Notes: generated by a model from the sequence alone, not told the origin. Counted from the stretch's first letter, positions 8,991-17,223 are shown. The stretch: 64,000 nt of DNA from Neobacillus sp. PS3-12 (GCF_030915385.1 NZ_CP133268.1:5368001-5432000), one strand, 5' to 3'. Translations and numbers: made by a program.

Positions 8991-9019
8991 AGTATACGAG
9001 TTAAAAAAATTCAGGTCAA
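8991..9019 (-). promoter_or_regulatory. Sigma-A promoter of lysP
   Basis: Minus strand TTGACC (9019-9014), 17-nt spacer, TATACT (8996-8991). It lies just upstream of the riboswitch, so the transcript begins near 8984. The remaining bases up to the gene at 9326 hold no ORF I can support. Confidence 0.8.
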
Positions 9020-9325
9020 TATATTTTTTTGATAAAGTATTATTTGGCAAATAGAGTTTCACTGATTAAAAAACTCATAGATAAAAAGAATGAAATTTAC
9101 ATATTTTTTCTATATTAATATATTAAAAATAGTTTTTAGCCAATTGATTGGTCATTCCTTTTATAAAAAAATATATTGATGATTACTTTTTTATAAAGGA
9201 AAATAAGGTAGAAACTCACTTTAAAGGGGTTTTATAATGAGGTCCTCAAAGAAGCCAGGAATGTAATTGAACAAAAAATGAGTTGAATTGAAGAGGAGTT
9301 ATATACATTAGGTAGGAGGGAGTTA

Positions 9326-10306
9326 ATGAAACCTATCATCTTAGGGGTATTTGCAGCATTCTTTTTTGCCTTTACATTCATCTTAAATCGAGCCATGGAT
9401 TTATCTGGTGGAAGTTGGATTTGGAGTGCATCACTTCGTTATATTTTTATGCTTCCATTCCTTTTTGTTCTTGTATTGGCAAGAAAAAATCTCATGCCTC
9501 TTTTGAAAGAATTGAAAAATCATCCTTGGGCATGGTTTATCTGGAGTTTTATTGGTTTTGTCTTGTTTTATGCGCCGATTTGCTTTTCAGCCGCGTATGC
9601 CCCTGGCTGGTTAGTTGCAGCAACATGGCAACTAACCATAATTTCAGGATCCATCCTGGCACCATTATTTTCTGAAACTATTGTAACTCGGCAAGGAATT
9701 ATAAAGGTGAAAGGAAAGATCCCGATCAAAGGTCTTGGTATGTCTTTCGTTATTTTATTAGGGATTATCTTCATGCAGGTGGATCAAGCAAAACATCTGT
9801 CCATTCCCAAATTACTGCTTGGTATTGTACCCATTATTATTGCTTCTTTTGCTTATCCTTTAGGAAATCGGAAAATGATGGATGTTTGTGGGGGGCGTCT
9901 CGACACCTATCAAAGAGTACTCGGTATGACCATTGCAAGTTTCCCATTTTGGCTAGTGTTAGCAATTTTTGGTTTAATCTCTGTTGGTCCGCCAACGGTT
10001 AGTCAAATTTCACAATCAGGCTTGGTTGCTATTTCCTCTGGCGTTATAGCAACAATTTTGTTCTTTCAGGCAACAGATCTTGTTAGGGGAAATATGCAGA
10101 GGCTTGCTGCAGTGGAGGCAACCCAATCGATGGAAGTTTTATTTGCCTTAGCTGGGGAGCTGATATTTTTAAAAGCGGCGGCTCCAACCCTTTTATCATG
10201 GTGGGGAATTGTACTAGTTATGGTTGGAATGATCCTTCATAGCTTTTTCTCCCATAGACAAGATCATATAAAGGATAGAAAACAATGTTTGCAGAATGGA
10301 CGATAA
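9326..10306 (+). CDS. EmrE-like multidrug resistance exporter (DMT superfamily)
   Basis: A 326-residue integral membrane protein with about 10 hydrophobic helices and the DMT two-repeat layout. It begins MKPIILGVFAAFFFAFTFILNRAMDLSGGSWIW, which resembles the multidrug efflux (EmrE, PF13536) branch rather than EamA. The ATG is preceded by TAGGAGGGAG. The substrate is unknown. The gene is isolated and ends at a strong terminator. Just upstream (9240-9325) an in-frame stretch with one TGA reads like a decayed coding remnant, but I cannot assign it. Confidence 0.8.
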   Translation: MKPIILGVFAAFFFAFTFILNRAMDLSGGSWIWSASLRYIFMLPFLFVLVLARKNLMPLLKELKNHPWAWFIWSFIGFVLFYAPICFSAAYAPGWLVAATWQLTIISGSILAPLFSETIVTRQGIIKVKGKIPIKGLGMSFVILLGIIFMQVDQAKHLSIPKLLLGIVPIIIASFAYPLGNRKMMDVCGGRLDTYQRVLGMTIASFPFWLVLAIFGLISVGPPTVSQISQSGLVAISSGVIATILFFQATDLVRGNMQRLAAVEATQSMEVLFALAGELIFLKAAAPTLLSWWGIVLVMVGMILHSFFSHRQDHIKDRKQCLQNGR

Positions 10307-10307
10307 A

Positions 10308-10352
10308 GAAAAAGATCCTTATCATGCAAATTGTTGGATAAGGATCTTTTTC
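10308..10352. terminator. Bidirectional intrinsic terminator
   Basis: AAAAAGATCCTTATC and GATAAGGATCTTTTT flank a 13-nt loop. It separates the exporter from the converging DUF421 gene. Confidence 0.85.
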
Positions 10353-10358
10353 CTCCAT

Positions 10359-11219
10359 TTATCCCCTTAAATATGGATTTAGTTTATCAATAACACCCTT
10401 AAGAAGGGTGGCATTTTTCTTAAACATCGCTTTGGATTTATCACATTCAGTTTGGAGAGAAAATATTTCCAGGTCTGCTTGTGTTTTCTTTAATGTTGCT
10501 AATAAAAGCGGGCGCACGTTTGCTGATGGAATTTTAAGTTTATCATCATAAATGTCTACTGTTAGCTCTCCATATGAATCCACTTGTGCTAAAAACACAT
10601 TTTCAAGTGTGACCCCGAGTTTTTCAAGTTCGAGTTGAAGCCATCCACGGTTTTTTCCCGAAGACCGCAATGCTTCATCTAATATACTTCCATCCATGAT
10701 AATTGTTTGTGGTTCTTTTTCATTTGCAGTTTTTATCTGCAAATCTTTAGGGGTAAGTGGACGATTTTCTTTTTTTAATAGAGCACTTAAATTACCTCTT
10801 GGTTCTAACACGGCAAATTCGACATCAGCAACACGAAAGATATCTTTTTGGCGGAGTAATGCAGAGATTTCATCTAAGGTGTATTTTTCCTTTTTTAGAT
10901 TTTCTTCTAAAATTTTTCCGTCTTTTATGATAACTGTACCTCTTCCTTCAACTACATCCCGAAACGTTTTACTTTTTAAAGAAAGAAAATCCACTAATAA
11001 GGTAACGAGTCCGAACATAACAATCGCCAAAGCACCATGGTAGGGATTGCTTTCTAGACCTGTTATTACTTCTCCTGCAATACTTCCAATGGTAATTCCT
11101 GAAACATATTCAAAGAAAGAGAGCTCAGAAATTTGCTTTTTTCCCAATATCTTTGTGGTAATTAACAAAATCAGTAAAAAAATGATTGAACGAATAATAA
11201 TATGAATCCATCCTGGCAT
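10359..11219 (-). CDS. YetF-type DUF421 membrane protein with a C-terminal DUF1657-like domain
   Basis: A 286-residue protein. Three membrane helices lie in residues 1-80 (HIIIRSIIFLLILLITTKILG opens the first), followed by the cytosolic DUF421 domain with DGKILEENLKKEKYTLDEISALLRQKDIF. Residues about 236-286 (LLATLKKTQADLEIFSLQTE to the end) align by eye with the two DUF1657 proteins encoded just upstream, so the last part is a fused DUF1657-like domain. It is the last gene of a three-gene minus-strand operon. From general knowledge, DUF421 and DUF1657 genes accompany mobile spoVA operons linked to spore heat resistance; no spoVA genes are present here. Confidence 0.8.
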   Translation of the reverse strand: MPGWIHIIIRSIIFLLILLITTKILGKKQISELSFFEYVSGITIGSIAGEVITGLESNPYHGALAIVMFGLVTLLVDFLSLKSKTFRDVVEGRGTVIIKDGKILEENLKKEKYTLDEISALLRQKDIFRVADVEFAVLEPRGNLSALLKKENRPLTPKDLQIKTANEKEPQTIIMDGSILDEALRSSGKNRGWLQLELEKLGVTLENVFLAQVDSYGELTVDIYDDKLKIPSANVRPLLLATLKKTQADLEIFSLQTECDKSKAMFKKNATLLKGVIDKLNPYLRG

Positions 11220-11237
11220 ATTTTTTCACCTCAAAGA

Positions 11238-11444
11238 TTAAGACCCCTTATATTGTGGTTCAGCTCGTTCAAGTTCGTATACGCGCGTTTGTAGATCGTC
11301 TTTAATTTTCCCGATTGTCAGCATTGCATCATGGAATTCTTTTTTTGCTCCCTCATCTAAGGAGTTGAAGGCAAGTGATGAGAGTTGTGATTCAATACTC
11401 TTTATGGTGGCAAAAGTTTGTTTTATGTTTGAAGCTACCGTCAT
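11238..11444 (-). CDS. DUF1657 protein, second copy
   Basis: A 68-residue, all-helical protein starting MTVASNIKQTFATIKSIESQ. The ATG at 11444 follows GGAGGAAAGGAAG; a longer in-frame ORF to 11507 lacks a ribosome site at its start. It is paralogous to the gene 75 nt upstream: shared MTV start, a conserved pattern around LSSLAFNS/FETFALQT, and an EPQY ending. Its likely role is in spores, together with the YetF protein, but the molecular function is unknown. Confidence 0.75.
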   Translation of the reverse strand: MTVASNIKQTFATIKSIESQLSSLAFNSLDEGAKKEFHDAMLTIGKIKDDLQTRVYELERAEPQYKGS

Positions 11445-11519
11445 TTTCGATCTTCCTTTCCTCCTAAATAGACATGAAATAGAAAATGGGTTGGCAGGAA
11501 AAGCCAACCTATTTTTTAT

Positions 11520-11723
11520 TTATTGATTGTATTGTGGTTCTTCAGAAATAATTTCTTGTAGCCGTGGTTCGAGACTATCTAAGACTGATTGTGTTTGTTG
11601 GGCTGCTTGTTCATAAAGCGTTTTTGCATTTTTATTTTCAGTTTGTAAGGCAAAGGTTTCAAAACTAGCCTGTACAGACTTGAGTCCAGCTAAGGCTTGT
11701 TTTACTTGTGTTCCAACGGTCAT
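11520..11723 (-). CDS. DUF1657 protein, first copy
   Basis: A 67-residue helical protein, MTVGTQVKQALAGLKSVQAS, with FALQTENKNAKTLYEQA in the middle and the EPQYNQ ending shared with its neighbour. The ATG at 11723 follows AGAAAGAAGGAT. It is the first gene of the DUF1657-DUF1657-DUF421 operon. The family is common in spore-formers; a forespore-specific promoter would be expected, but I could not place one with confidence. Confidence 0.75.
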   Translation of the reverse strand: MTVGTQVKQALAGLKSVQASFETFALQTENKNAKTLYEQAAQQTQSVLDSLEPRLQEIISEEPQYNQ

Positions 11724-11890
11724 TTTTAATCCTTCTTTCTTTAATGATTTGAAATTACAAATGTAGTATTCCGTTCATTTCTATATGTTATGTACTAAAA
11801 ACTTTTTGTGATTTTTGCTTAGCGAATTTATTTTCTTATTGTTTCAAAACAGGCATATATTTCTAAAGAAAACGTATTGGAGGTTAAAAG

Positions 11891-12229
11891 ATGAGTGTGA
11901 TAGGAAAAGATGATTTTGTTAGCGGGTTTGTCCCCCATCATAATCACGGTTCTGTGGATTACACAGGGATGAGTGTAAATCATGTACATCAATGCTTGGA
12001 TATAACTTCACCGCCGATTATGACCCAAGATGGGGGGCATATTCACTATACTGAGGGATATGTCCTATTTGAGGATGGGCACACGCACCACTATCAAGCC
12101 TATTCGGGACCCGCTATTTCGGTGGGAAATGGAATGCATGTGCATTATTATGATTTTCATACATCCGAAGAAAATGGACACCGTCATCATGTAAAAGGCG
12201 TAGACCACCCTGCACCTGGAACAAAATGA
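11891..12229 (+). CDS. YmaF family protein
   Basis: A 112-residue protein very rich in His, with repeated beta-strand motifs ending in H-x-H: VPHHNHG, NHVHQ, GGHIHYTEG, DGHTHHYQA, GMHVHYYDF, NGHRHHVKG. This pattern is that of the YmaF family (PF12788), of unknown function. The repeats suggest a small beta-propeller-like or metal-binding fold; metal binding is an inference from the His content. The ATG follows GGAGG with a normal spacer. It is a single-gene unit closed by a strong terminator. Confidence 0.85.
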   Translation: MSVIGKDDFVSGFVPHHNHGSVDYTGMSVNHVHQCLDITSPPIMTQDGGHIHYTEGYVLFEDGHTHHYQAYSGPAISVGNGMHVHYYDFHTSEENGHRHHVKGVDHPAPGTK

Positions 12230-12245
12230 AAAAGAGCAAACAAAT

Positions 12246-12281
12246 AAAAACCAATCAGTACCTATTTGATTGGTTTTTTTA
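12246..12281 (+). terminator. Intrinsic terminator after ymaF
   Basis: AAAAACCAATCA pairs with TGATTGGTTTTTT around a 10-nt loop. Confidence 0.85.
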
Positions 12282-12364
12282 TTTGCTTTTTTGGTATTAT
12301 TATTTTTTCTTTCCTAATGTTTGAGCAACTGATGGAAAGGCTTTTTGTTTCAAAGATTAAACTG

Positions 12365-12450
12365 TTGACATACTAATAAAGAGCAAATTATAATTTAGAA
12401 GCGAAATTGTTCGTATACTAAATATTATAGTGATTAATATTTTGAATATC
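12365..12450 (+). promoter_or_regulatory. Promoter and candidate operator of the MarR-efflux operon
   Basis: Consensus promoter TTGACA (12365-12370), 18-nt spacer, TATAAT (12389-12394). Downstream at 12432-12450 lies the dyad GATTAATATTTTGAATATC. A dyad between transcription start and ribosome site is a natural place for MarR autorepression. Confidence 0.6.
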
Positions 12451-12468
12451 AAAATAAAGGAGGAGCTA

Positions 12469-12918
12469 ATGTTTGAATTCAATAATGCTTTATTAGATTC
12501 TTTTTCTGAAATAAATAAAGCAATTTACAGGCTTATAAAAAAGGAAGCGGACAGATATGGGCTCACCGTTGTTCAACTTAAAGCATTATATCGGCTTTCT
12601 TTCAGTCCTGATATCGGTTTAAGTGAGTTGGCTGAAAAGTTACGGCTAACGAATAGTACTGTAAGTGGGGTAATTGACCGACTTGTACACAGTGGGCTGG
12701 TGGAGAGAGTGATTCCACCGGAAAATCGCCGTGCGGTTTCGATTCATTTAACAGAAAAGGGAAAAAAGCTTTTAAAAGACGTGATGAATGAAGATGCTAT
12801 TCTCATGAAAAAATTGAACAATGTATTGGAGATGCCTGAGGATGAATTACAGCACCTTTTAAAACTTCATCAACTTGTGTTATCAAAGCTCTTATTAGAG
12901 GAGGAAAAGAATGTATGA
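12469..12918 (+). CDS. MarR-family transcriptional regulator
   Basis: A 149-residue winged-helix repressor. The DNA-binding core is LSELAEKLRLTNSTVSGVIDRLVHSGLVERVIPPENRRAVSIHLTEKG (about residues 54-102), with dimerisation helices at both ends. The start is ATG 12469 behind AAGGAGGAGCTA; an upstream in-frame GTG at 12430 precedes this site and is rejected. The stop overlaps the next start (ATGA), so it heads a three-gene operon with a membrane-fusion protein and an MFS pump. Such regulators usually repress their own efflux operon until a toxic ligand binds; that is inferred here from context. Confidence 0.9.
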   Translation: MFEFNNALLDSFSEINKAIYRLIKKEADRYGLTVVQLKALYRLSFSPDIGLSELAEKLRLTNSTVSGVIDRLVHSGLVERVIPPENRRAVSIHLTEKGKKLLKDVMNEDAILMKKLNNVLEMPEDELQHLLKLHQLVLSKLLLEEEKNV

Positions 12919-13568
12919 ATACAAAACGTTTAGTATTACTTAATGTCATTATCTTAATTATTTTAGTTGGCGGAGGCTTCGCTGCCTTTTCATACTATAA
13001 CCGAACTGTTAATTATCTCACAACTGACAATGCACAAATTAACGGTCAGCAAGTATCAGTTGCAGCAACTTCAAATGGTAAGTTAACGGATTGGAAAGGT
13101 AGTGTTGGTAGTCAATATTCAAAAGATGATACTGTTGGTATGATTACTACTACTGGAGCAGATGGTAAGCCTGTCCAAGTTCCCGTAACCGTTCCAACAA
13201 ATGGAACAGTTGTTCAAAATAACGGTGTAGAGAATGCATTTGTAGCTGCAGGAACACCACTTGCAATAGAATATGATTTTAACAATTTATGGGTTACAGC
13301 GAATATTGATGAAACTAAAATTGATGAAATTGCAAAAGGCCAGGATGTTGACATTTATGTCGATGCATTCCCAAATCAAATTTTAAAAGGAAAAGTACAG
13401 CAAATTGGATTAGCAACAGCGGGAACATTTTCACTGTTGCCAAGTACAAATAGCACAAGTAACTATACGAAAGTTACCCAAGTTGTTCCTGTTAAAGTAT
13501 CAATCGATGATAATAAAGGTGTTGCAATTGTTCCAGGTATGAACGTAACAGTAAGAATTCATAAGTAG
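12915..13568 (+). CDS. HlyD/EmrA-type membrane fusion protein
   Basis: A 217-residue protein with one N-terminal membrane anchor (residues 7-27) and an extracytoplasmic barrel-sandwich (lipoyl) domain. TTDNAQINGQQVSVAATSNGKL is the typical EmrA-like first half, and VTVPTNGTVVQNNGVE the second. The C-terminal VVPVKVSIDDNK...VPGMNVTVRI is the family ending. It is shorter than Gram-negative EmrA because the long coiled coil is missing, as is usual in Firmicutes. It overlaps marR by 4 nt and lies 8 nt before the MFS pump, so it is the accessory subunit of that pump. Confidence 0.85.
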   Translation: MNTKRLVLLNVIILIILVGGGFAAFSYYNRTVNYLTTDNAQINGQQVSVAATSNGKLTDWKGSVGSQYSKDDTVGMITTTGADGKPVQVPVTVPTNGTVVQNNGVENAFVAAGTPLAIEYDFNNLWVTANIDETKIDEIAKGQDVDIYVDAFPNQILKGKVQQIGLATAGTFSLLPSTNSTSNYTKVTQVVPVKVSIDDNKGVAIVPGMNVTVRIHK

Positions 13569-13576
13569 GTGATAAA

Positions 13577-15388
13577 ATGTCAGTATATATCACGGTTTAT
13601 GTCATTTTCTGCCTTTTACTGTTACTTTTCATTAATTTCGGGGTTTCAAAACGAAAAAAACGTAACATAAATCAAACGAAAATGAACAACGAAGAAGTAA
13701 CCGAGAATATTACTAAAAATGAAATAGAAACAGATTTAACAAATCATGTGGCTGAAATGATAGAAGACTCTGCAATAGCAGAACCGGCATTAGAATATGT
13801 TGAAGCGGATGTCCAGCCTATAGAAGAGATTAAACAACCAAAAATCGAACAGAAAGTATCCGAACAGAAAGATGATTCTGGGTCAATGAAGATTCTTGTC
13901 GCTTTGATGCTCGGAGCGTTTGTAGCCATTCTAAATCAGACTTTACTCAACGTCGCAATACCACACATCATGAATGATTTAGGTGTGTCTGCCAATACTG
14001 TTCAATGGCTTTCAACGGGTTATATGTTAGTGAACGGAATTGCTATTCCGATTACAGCCTATTTAATTGAGAAATTTGGAACTAGAAAGCTATTAATTAT
14101 GGCTATTCTTCTCTTCACATTAGGGTCTCTGGTTTGTTCGTTCTCAGCAAACTTCAGTATGCTAATGGTTGGACGGGTAATCCAAGCTTGTGGTGCAGGT
14201 ATCATTATGCCGCTTTTAATGACCGTTTTCTTTGCTATTTTTCCTCCGGAAAAGCGTGGAAAGGCAATGGGAATCATGGGAATTGTTATGATATTTGCTC
14301 CGGCTGTCGGTCCGACATTATCAGGGTGGTTAATTGGGCATTACTCCTGGAGATTGTTATTTGATATCGTTATACCAATTGGGATCCTTGATTTAATTCT
14401 TAGTTTCTTATGGATGAAAGATGTAACGAAAATTACGAATCCTAAATTTGATTTTCCTGGATTTTTATTTTCTACAATCGGTTTTGGTTTCTTATTATAT
14501 GGCTTTAGTGAAGCAGGAAATAATGGATGGGGCAGCACAATTGTTTTAACTTCAATAATAATTGGGATTATTTCATTAGTTGCCTTTGTCTGGCGTGAAC
14601 TAACTACTGAAAAACCAATGCTGGACCTAAGAGTATTTAAATACGATATTTTTTCATTAACAACAATTATCAGTATGATTGTAAATATGGCGATGTTTGG
14701 TGCAATGATCCTGCTTCCAATTTATTTACAGAATATACGAGGTTATACTGCACTGGATTCAGGATTATTATTACTCCCAGGTGCGATCGTTATGGGAATT
14801 ATGTCACCAATAGCTGGCGCACTCTTTGACAAAATAGGTGCCAGGCCACTTGCAGTTATAGGTTTAGCTATTACAGTGATTACATCATGGGGATTTACTA
14901 ATCTTAGTATGACTACTAGCTATGGCCATATTATGTTCTTATATGTGATGAGGATGTTTGGAATGTCGTTTATAATGATGACTGTAATGACAGAAGGTCT
15001 AAACCAACTGCCGCGCCATTTGGGTGCACATGGGACAGCAGCTTCAAATACAGCGAGACAGGTTGCTGGAAGTTTGGGGACCGCATTCCTGGTTACAGTT
15101 ATGTCTACAAGGCAAGGGGTCCATATGGGCCAATATGGGAGTGTGATTACGAGCACTAATCCGTTTATTGCCAGCCAAATGACCCGTATTGGTCAAGGAT
15201 TAGCTGCAGTAACACATCTTCCAGCAGCAGTTGGAAATCAATTGGGTGCCTATTTAATATATGGGCAAACAATGAAGCAGGCAACAATTGATGGTATTAA
15301 CGATTCATTCATTGTTGCTACAGGAATTGCCTTCGTGGCGTTAATTTTGTCATTTTTCATTAAAAGAGCAAAACCAAAAGAACAGTAG
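13577..15388 (+). CDS. DHA2-family (EmrB/QacA-like) MFS drug exporter with an N-terminal extension
   Basis: A 603-residue MFS transporter, 14-helix type. The core begins near residue 105 (KILVALMLGAFVAILNQTLLNVAIPHI), and motif C-like VMIFAPAVGPTLSGWLIG marks a drug:H+ antiporter. Unusually, an extra membrane helix (residues 3-22) and a long acidic linker rich in Glu (about residues 30-103) precede the normal first helix. The extension is in frame and directly follows a ribosome site (TAGGTGATAAA), so it looks real. It pumps compounds with the fusion protein encoded upstream. Substrate unknown. Confidence 0.88.
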   Translation: MSVYITVYVIFCLLLLLFINFGVSKRKKRNINQTKMNNEEVTENITKNEIETDLTNHVAEMIEDSAIAEPALEYVEADVQPIEEIKQPKIEQKVSEQKDDSGSMKILVALMLGAFVAILNQTLLNVAIPHIMNDLGVSANTVQWLSTGYMLVNGIAIPITAYLIEKFGTRKLLIMAILLFTLGSLVCSFSANFSMLMVGRVIQACGAGIIMPLLMTVFFAIFPPEKRGKAMGIMGIVMIFAPAVGPTLSGWLIGHYSWRLLFDIVIPIGILDLILSFLWMKDVTKITNPKFDFPGFLFSTIGFGFLLYGFSEAGNNGWGSTIVLTSIIIGIISLVAFVWRELTTEKPMLDLRVFKYDIFSLTTIISMIVNMAMFGAMILLPIYLQNIRGYTALDSGLLLLPGAIVMGIMSPIAGALFDKIGARPLAVIGLAITVITSWGFTNLSMTTSYGHIMFLYVMRMFGMSFIMMTVMTEGLNQLPRHLGAHGTAASNTARQVAGSLGTAFLVTVMSTRQGVHMGQYGSVITSTNPFIASQMTRIGQGLAAVTHLPAAVGNQLGAYLIYGQTMKQATIDGINDSFIVATGIAFVALILSFFIKRAKPKEQ

Positions 15389-15390
15389 AT

Positions 15391-15421
15391 CAAAGGGTTC
15401 AGATTTTATCTGAACCCTTTG
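15391..15421 (+). terminator. Terminator hairpin after the efflux operon
   Basis: CAAAGGGTTCAGAT and ATCTGAACCCTTTG form a 14-bp hairpin. The T tract after it is weak (TAATTTAATT). Confidence 0.7.
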
Positions 15422-15481
15422 TAATTTAATTCTGAATATTTCACTATTTTGACACAAAGTCCTATAAATTTCCGACTTTTC

Positions 15482-15498
15482 CGTGATATACTATAGAT
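15482..15498 (+). promoter_or_regulatory. Extended -10 promoter of the large non-coding RNA
   Basis: TGA followed by TATACT (15487-15492) is an extended -10 element. No good -35 hexamer lies 17 nt upstream. Transcription would start near 15499. Confidence 0.6.
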
Positions 15499-16293
15499 GT
15501 AAAAAGAAAATAGCTTTAACATCTTAGGAGACTCAGCCATACGTGTTCGTTCCGTAAGTGAACGAAAAGGTAAGGTTATTCCTTTTTAATTGTTTGGAAA
15601 GTGGAGCGATGGTACTTAAAGGCGTGGTTGGATCAATTAACTTTCCCTACTGATTAGCAGAAAATTGAAAACCACATTTCTAATCAACTTATCAATTCTA
15701 TCTTCATTGATTTATCAGAAAAGATCAACATTCTACAAATAGTTTTTATTTCGTAGAAATGAATTCTTTTCTAAAAGCAACTTTCGAATCGATGAGAATT
15801 TCGTAAAGAAGGAATTTTCATTTTGGGAAGAAAGTGAAGAGAAGCAATGGAATAGGACAAATAGATTTTAAAACTATTTGTAGGTGAGATTGAAAGAAAT
15901 GATGATTTTTAAAAAAGCCGCTAAAAAGTAAAAAGTTATTGGTTGGAGGAAGTCAATTTGATGTTAGAGTATTATTTCAAATTTGAAAAAATCCAAAAGC
16001 CAACGTTAAAAGTACATTGCCATGAAGCTTAATCAAACCAGGGGAATAAAGAGTTTGATTGGTTTATATCCGATAAAAATTGTTTCAATAAGGATTTTGA
16101 ATTCCATTTCATTAATATGTGAATTAATTCCTTAAACGGAACAAACACCACTGGCTAATGTACCATAGCTACTTTTACAAGGCGAAAACTTATAAGTAGT
16201 GAAATGGAATAAAATTTGGCTGGTGTCATGGTTGGGTCCCCTAAGATGTTAAAATCTGAAGAAGCTTTCATTTTTTGAAGCTTCTTTTTTTTC
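15499..16293 (+). ncRNA. Large structured non-coding RNA candidate, about 790 nt
   Basis: No ORF of substance exists here on either strand. The ends pair: 15518-15540 and 16228-16250 form a 23-position helix with one mismatch, including AACATCTTAGG/CCTAAGATGTT. Inside lie hairpins TTCGTTC/GAACGAA (15546-15566), TTCTAC...GTAGAA (15731-15758), ACAAATAG/CTATTTGT (15857-15881), and AATCAAAC/GTTTGATT (16031-16060). Two sets of crossing helices suggest pseudoknots: TTAATTG/CAATTAA with GGAAAG/CTTTCC (15586-15646), and ATTCCATTTCA/TGAAATGGAAT with ACACCA..GCTAA/TTTGGCTGGTGT (16101-16226). A terminator ends it at 16259-16292. It is in the size class of OLE, GOLLD and ROOL RNAs, but the neighbours do not fit OLE and I cannot assign a family. 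Confidence 0.75.
16259..16292 (+). terminator. Terminator of the large RNA
   Basis: AAGAAGCTTTC pairs with GAAGCTTCTT (one bulged T), followed by eight T. Confidence 0.8.
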
Positions 16294-16420
16294 ATGTTTC
16301 CAATTTCCCTCTTCCAAAAGTTCTGTTAATGGATATTGTTAATTTTTTCAATGATGATTGGAGCGGATAAATTTGACTCCTGATAAGCAGAATATAAATT
16401 GAATAAGGAGGGAAAAGAAT

Positions 16421-16582
16421 ATGCCAGATAAGCAAAATAATAACCAAGGTCCGACTCTTGCTCCAGGTATGAATGATCAAGATGAGCTTGAACAAAGTGC
16501 TACAGAAAATGAACTGGAAAAAGGGGAATATACAAGTGTTACAACGATATCATATGATGAAGTTGATGTAAGCAAGGAATAA
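16421..16582 (+). CDS. Small acidic hypothetical protein, 53 aa
   Basis: A 53-residue hydrophilic protein, MPDKQNNNQGPTLAPGMNDQ..., rich in Asn, Asp and Glu, ending YDEVDVSKE. The ATG follows AAGGAGGGAAAAGAAT, a strong ribosome site, and a terminator comes straight after the stop, so the gene is well supported despite its size. It is likely disordered. Its position after the large RNA may be chance. I do not recognise a function. Confidence 0.65.
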   Translation: MPDKQNNNQGPTLAPGMNDQDELEQSATENELEKGEYTSVTTISYDEVDVSKE

Positions 16583-16614
16583 ACCGCCTGAAATTTTCAG
16601 GAGGTTTTTTTAAA
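16583..16614 (+). terminator. Intrinsic terminator
   Basis: AAACC-G-CCTGAAA and TTTCAGG-A-GGTTT around a short loop, followed by T residues. Confidence 0.8.
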
Positions 16615-16624
16615 TTATAATCAT

Positions 16625-16886
16625 ATGATTCCATTAAGAATTTGGAGTTGGGCTTATCATTTGCTATGGAGGCTCCTTAGAAGGCAATTAAAGGCGGTCG
16701 ATTTAAGAAACAAATATACATTAAAATCAGGTAGAACTGTACATTTTTCGTTAGAGATTTTTCAAAATAGGGGAGAATGTTAAAATGAATCATTTGATTC
16801 AGTATCTGTCGTATTATGGGGAAAAAGGAACTATTGTAAAATCAAGTTTTGTCGCTCTTTGCGCTTGCCTAGGAAATATTAAATAG
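16625..16886 (+). other. Two short abutting ORFs of doubtful status
   Basis: ATG 16625 opens a 52-codon frame (MIPLRIWSWAYHLLWRLLRR...), basic and amphipathic at its start, without a ribosome site. One base after its stop, ATG 16785 opens a 33-codon frame (MNHLIQYLSYYGEKG...) with AGGGGAG upstream. Neither matches a family I know. The second has the better translation signal. They may be small peptides or a decayed gene. Confidence 0.25.
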
Positions 16887-16942
16887 TGGGTAAAAAGGCT
16901 TTTAAAAAAGATTAATTAAAGTGAAATTATTATTCATGAATA

Positions 16943-16975
16943 AAGATGGCAGATTAAAAACTGCCATCTTTTTAA
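16943..16975. terminator. Bidirectional terminator at the csgA end
   Basis: AAAGATGGCAG, loop ATTAAAAA, CTGCCATCTTT. It overlaps the end of the minus-strand csgA gene. Confidence 0.8.
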
Positions 16976-17223
16976 AATAAAAGTTCATATACTTCATTTA
17001 GTTCTTTTGCCCTTTTTTCGTCTTTTTCCTCTTTAGCATAATGAATTTCGTTCGGAAGAATTTTATTAAGAAAATCAATTTCATTACTATTTAACTCACG
17101 CACGAATGATTCTTCGTTTTTGTAATGACCTTCAACTAACTTTCGATATATATGTCTGCCATGAGAATGCTCGTCTGTGTAATTTGATAATGTTTCACGA
17201 AAATACCCCAAGGTTTTATCCAT
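16972..17223 (-). CDS. csgA: CsgA-type sigma-G-dependent sporulation protein
   Basis: An 83-residue helical protein starting MDKTLGYFRETLSNYTDEH and ending EKDEKRAKELNEVYELLF. Both ends match B. subtilis CsgA (a sporulation-specific SASP-like protein made in the forespore) as I remember it, including the KRAKELNEVYELL tail. The likely role is in the forespore or mature spore; its biochemical function is not established. The gene stands alone on the minus strand. Forespore expression is inferred from the family, as I did not identify a clear sigma-G promoter. Confidence 0.8.
   Translation of the reverse strand: MDKTLGYFRETLSNYTDEHSHGRHIYRKLVEGHYKNEESFVRELNSNEIDFLNKILPNEIHYAKEEKDEKRAKELNEVYELLF

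Noticed and set aside
9240..9325. Coding remnant VLKEARNVIEQKMS before the exporter
   Set aside because: Too short, contains a TGA, and matches no family I can name.
15499..16293. Group I or group II intron, or retron, as explanation of the structured region
   Set aside because: No intron-encoded protein, no reverse transcriptase, no typical 5' GUGYG or domain V-like motif, and it lies in an intergenic region with its own promoter and terminator.
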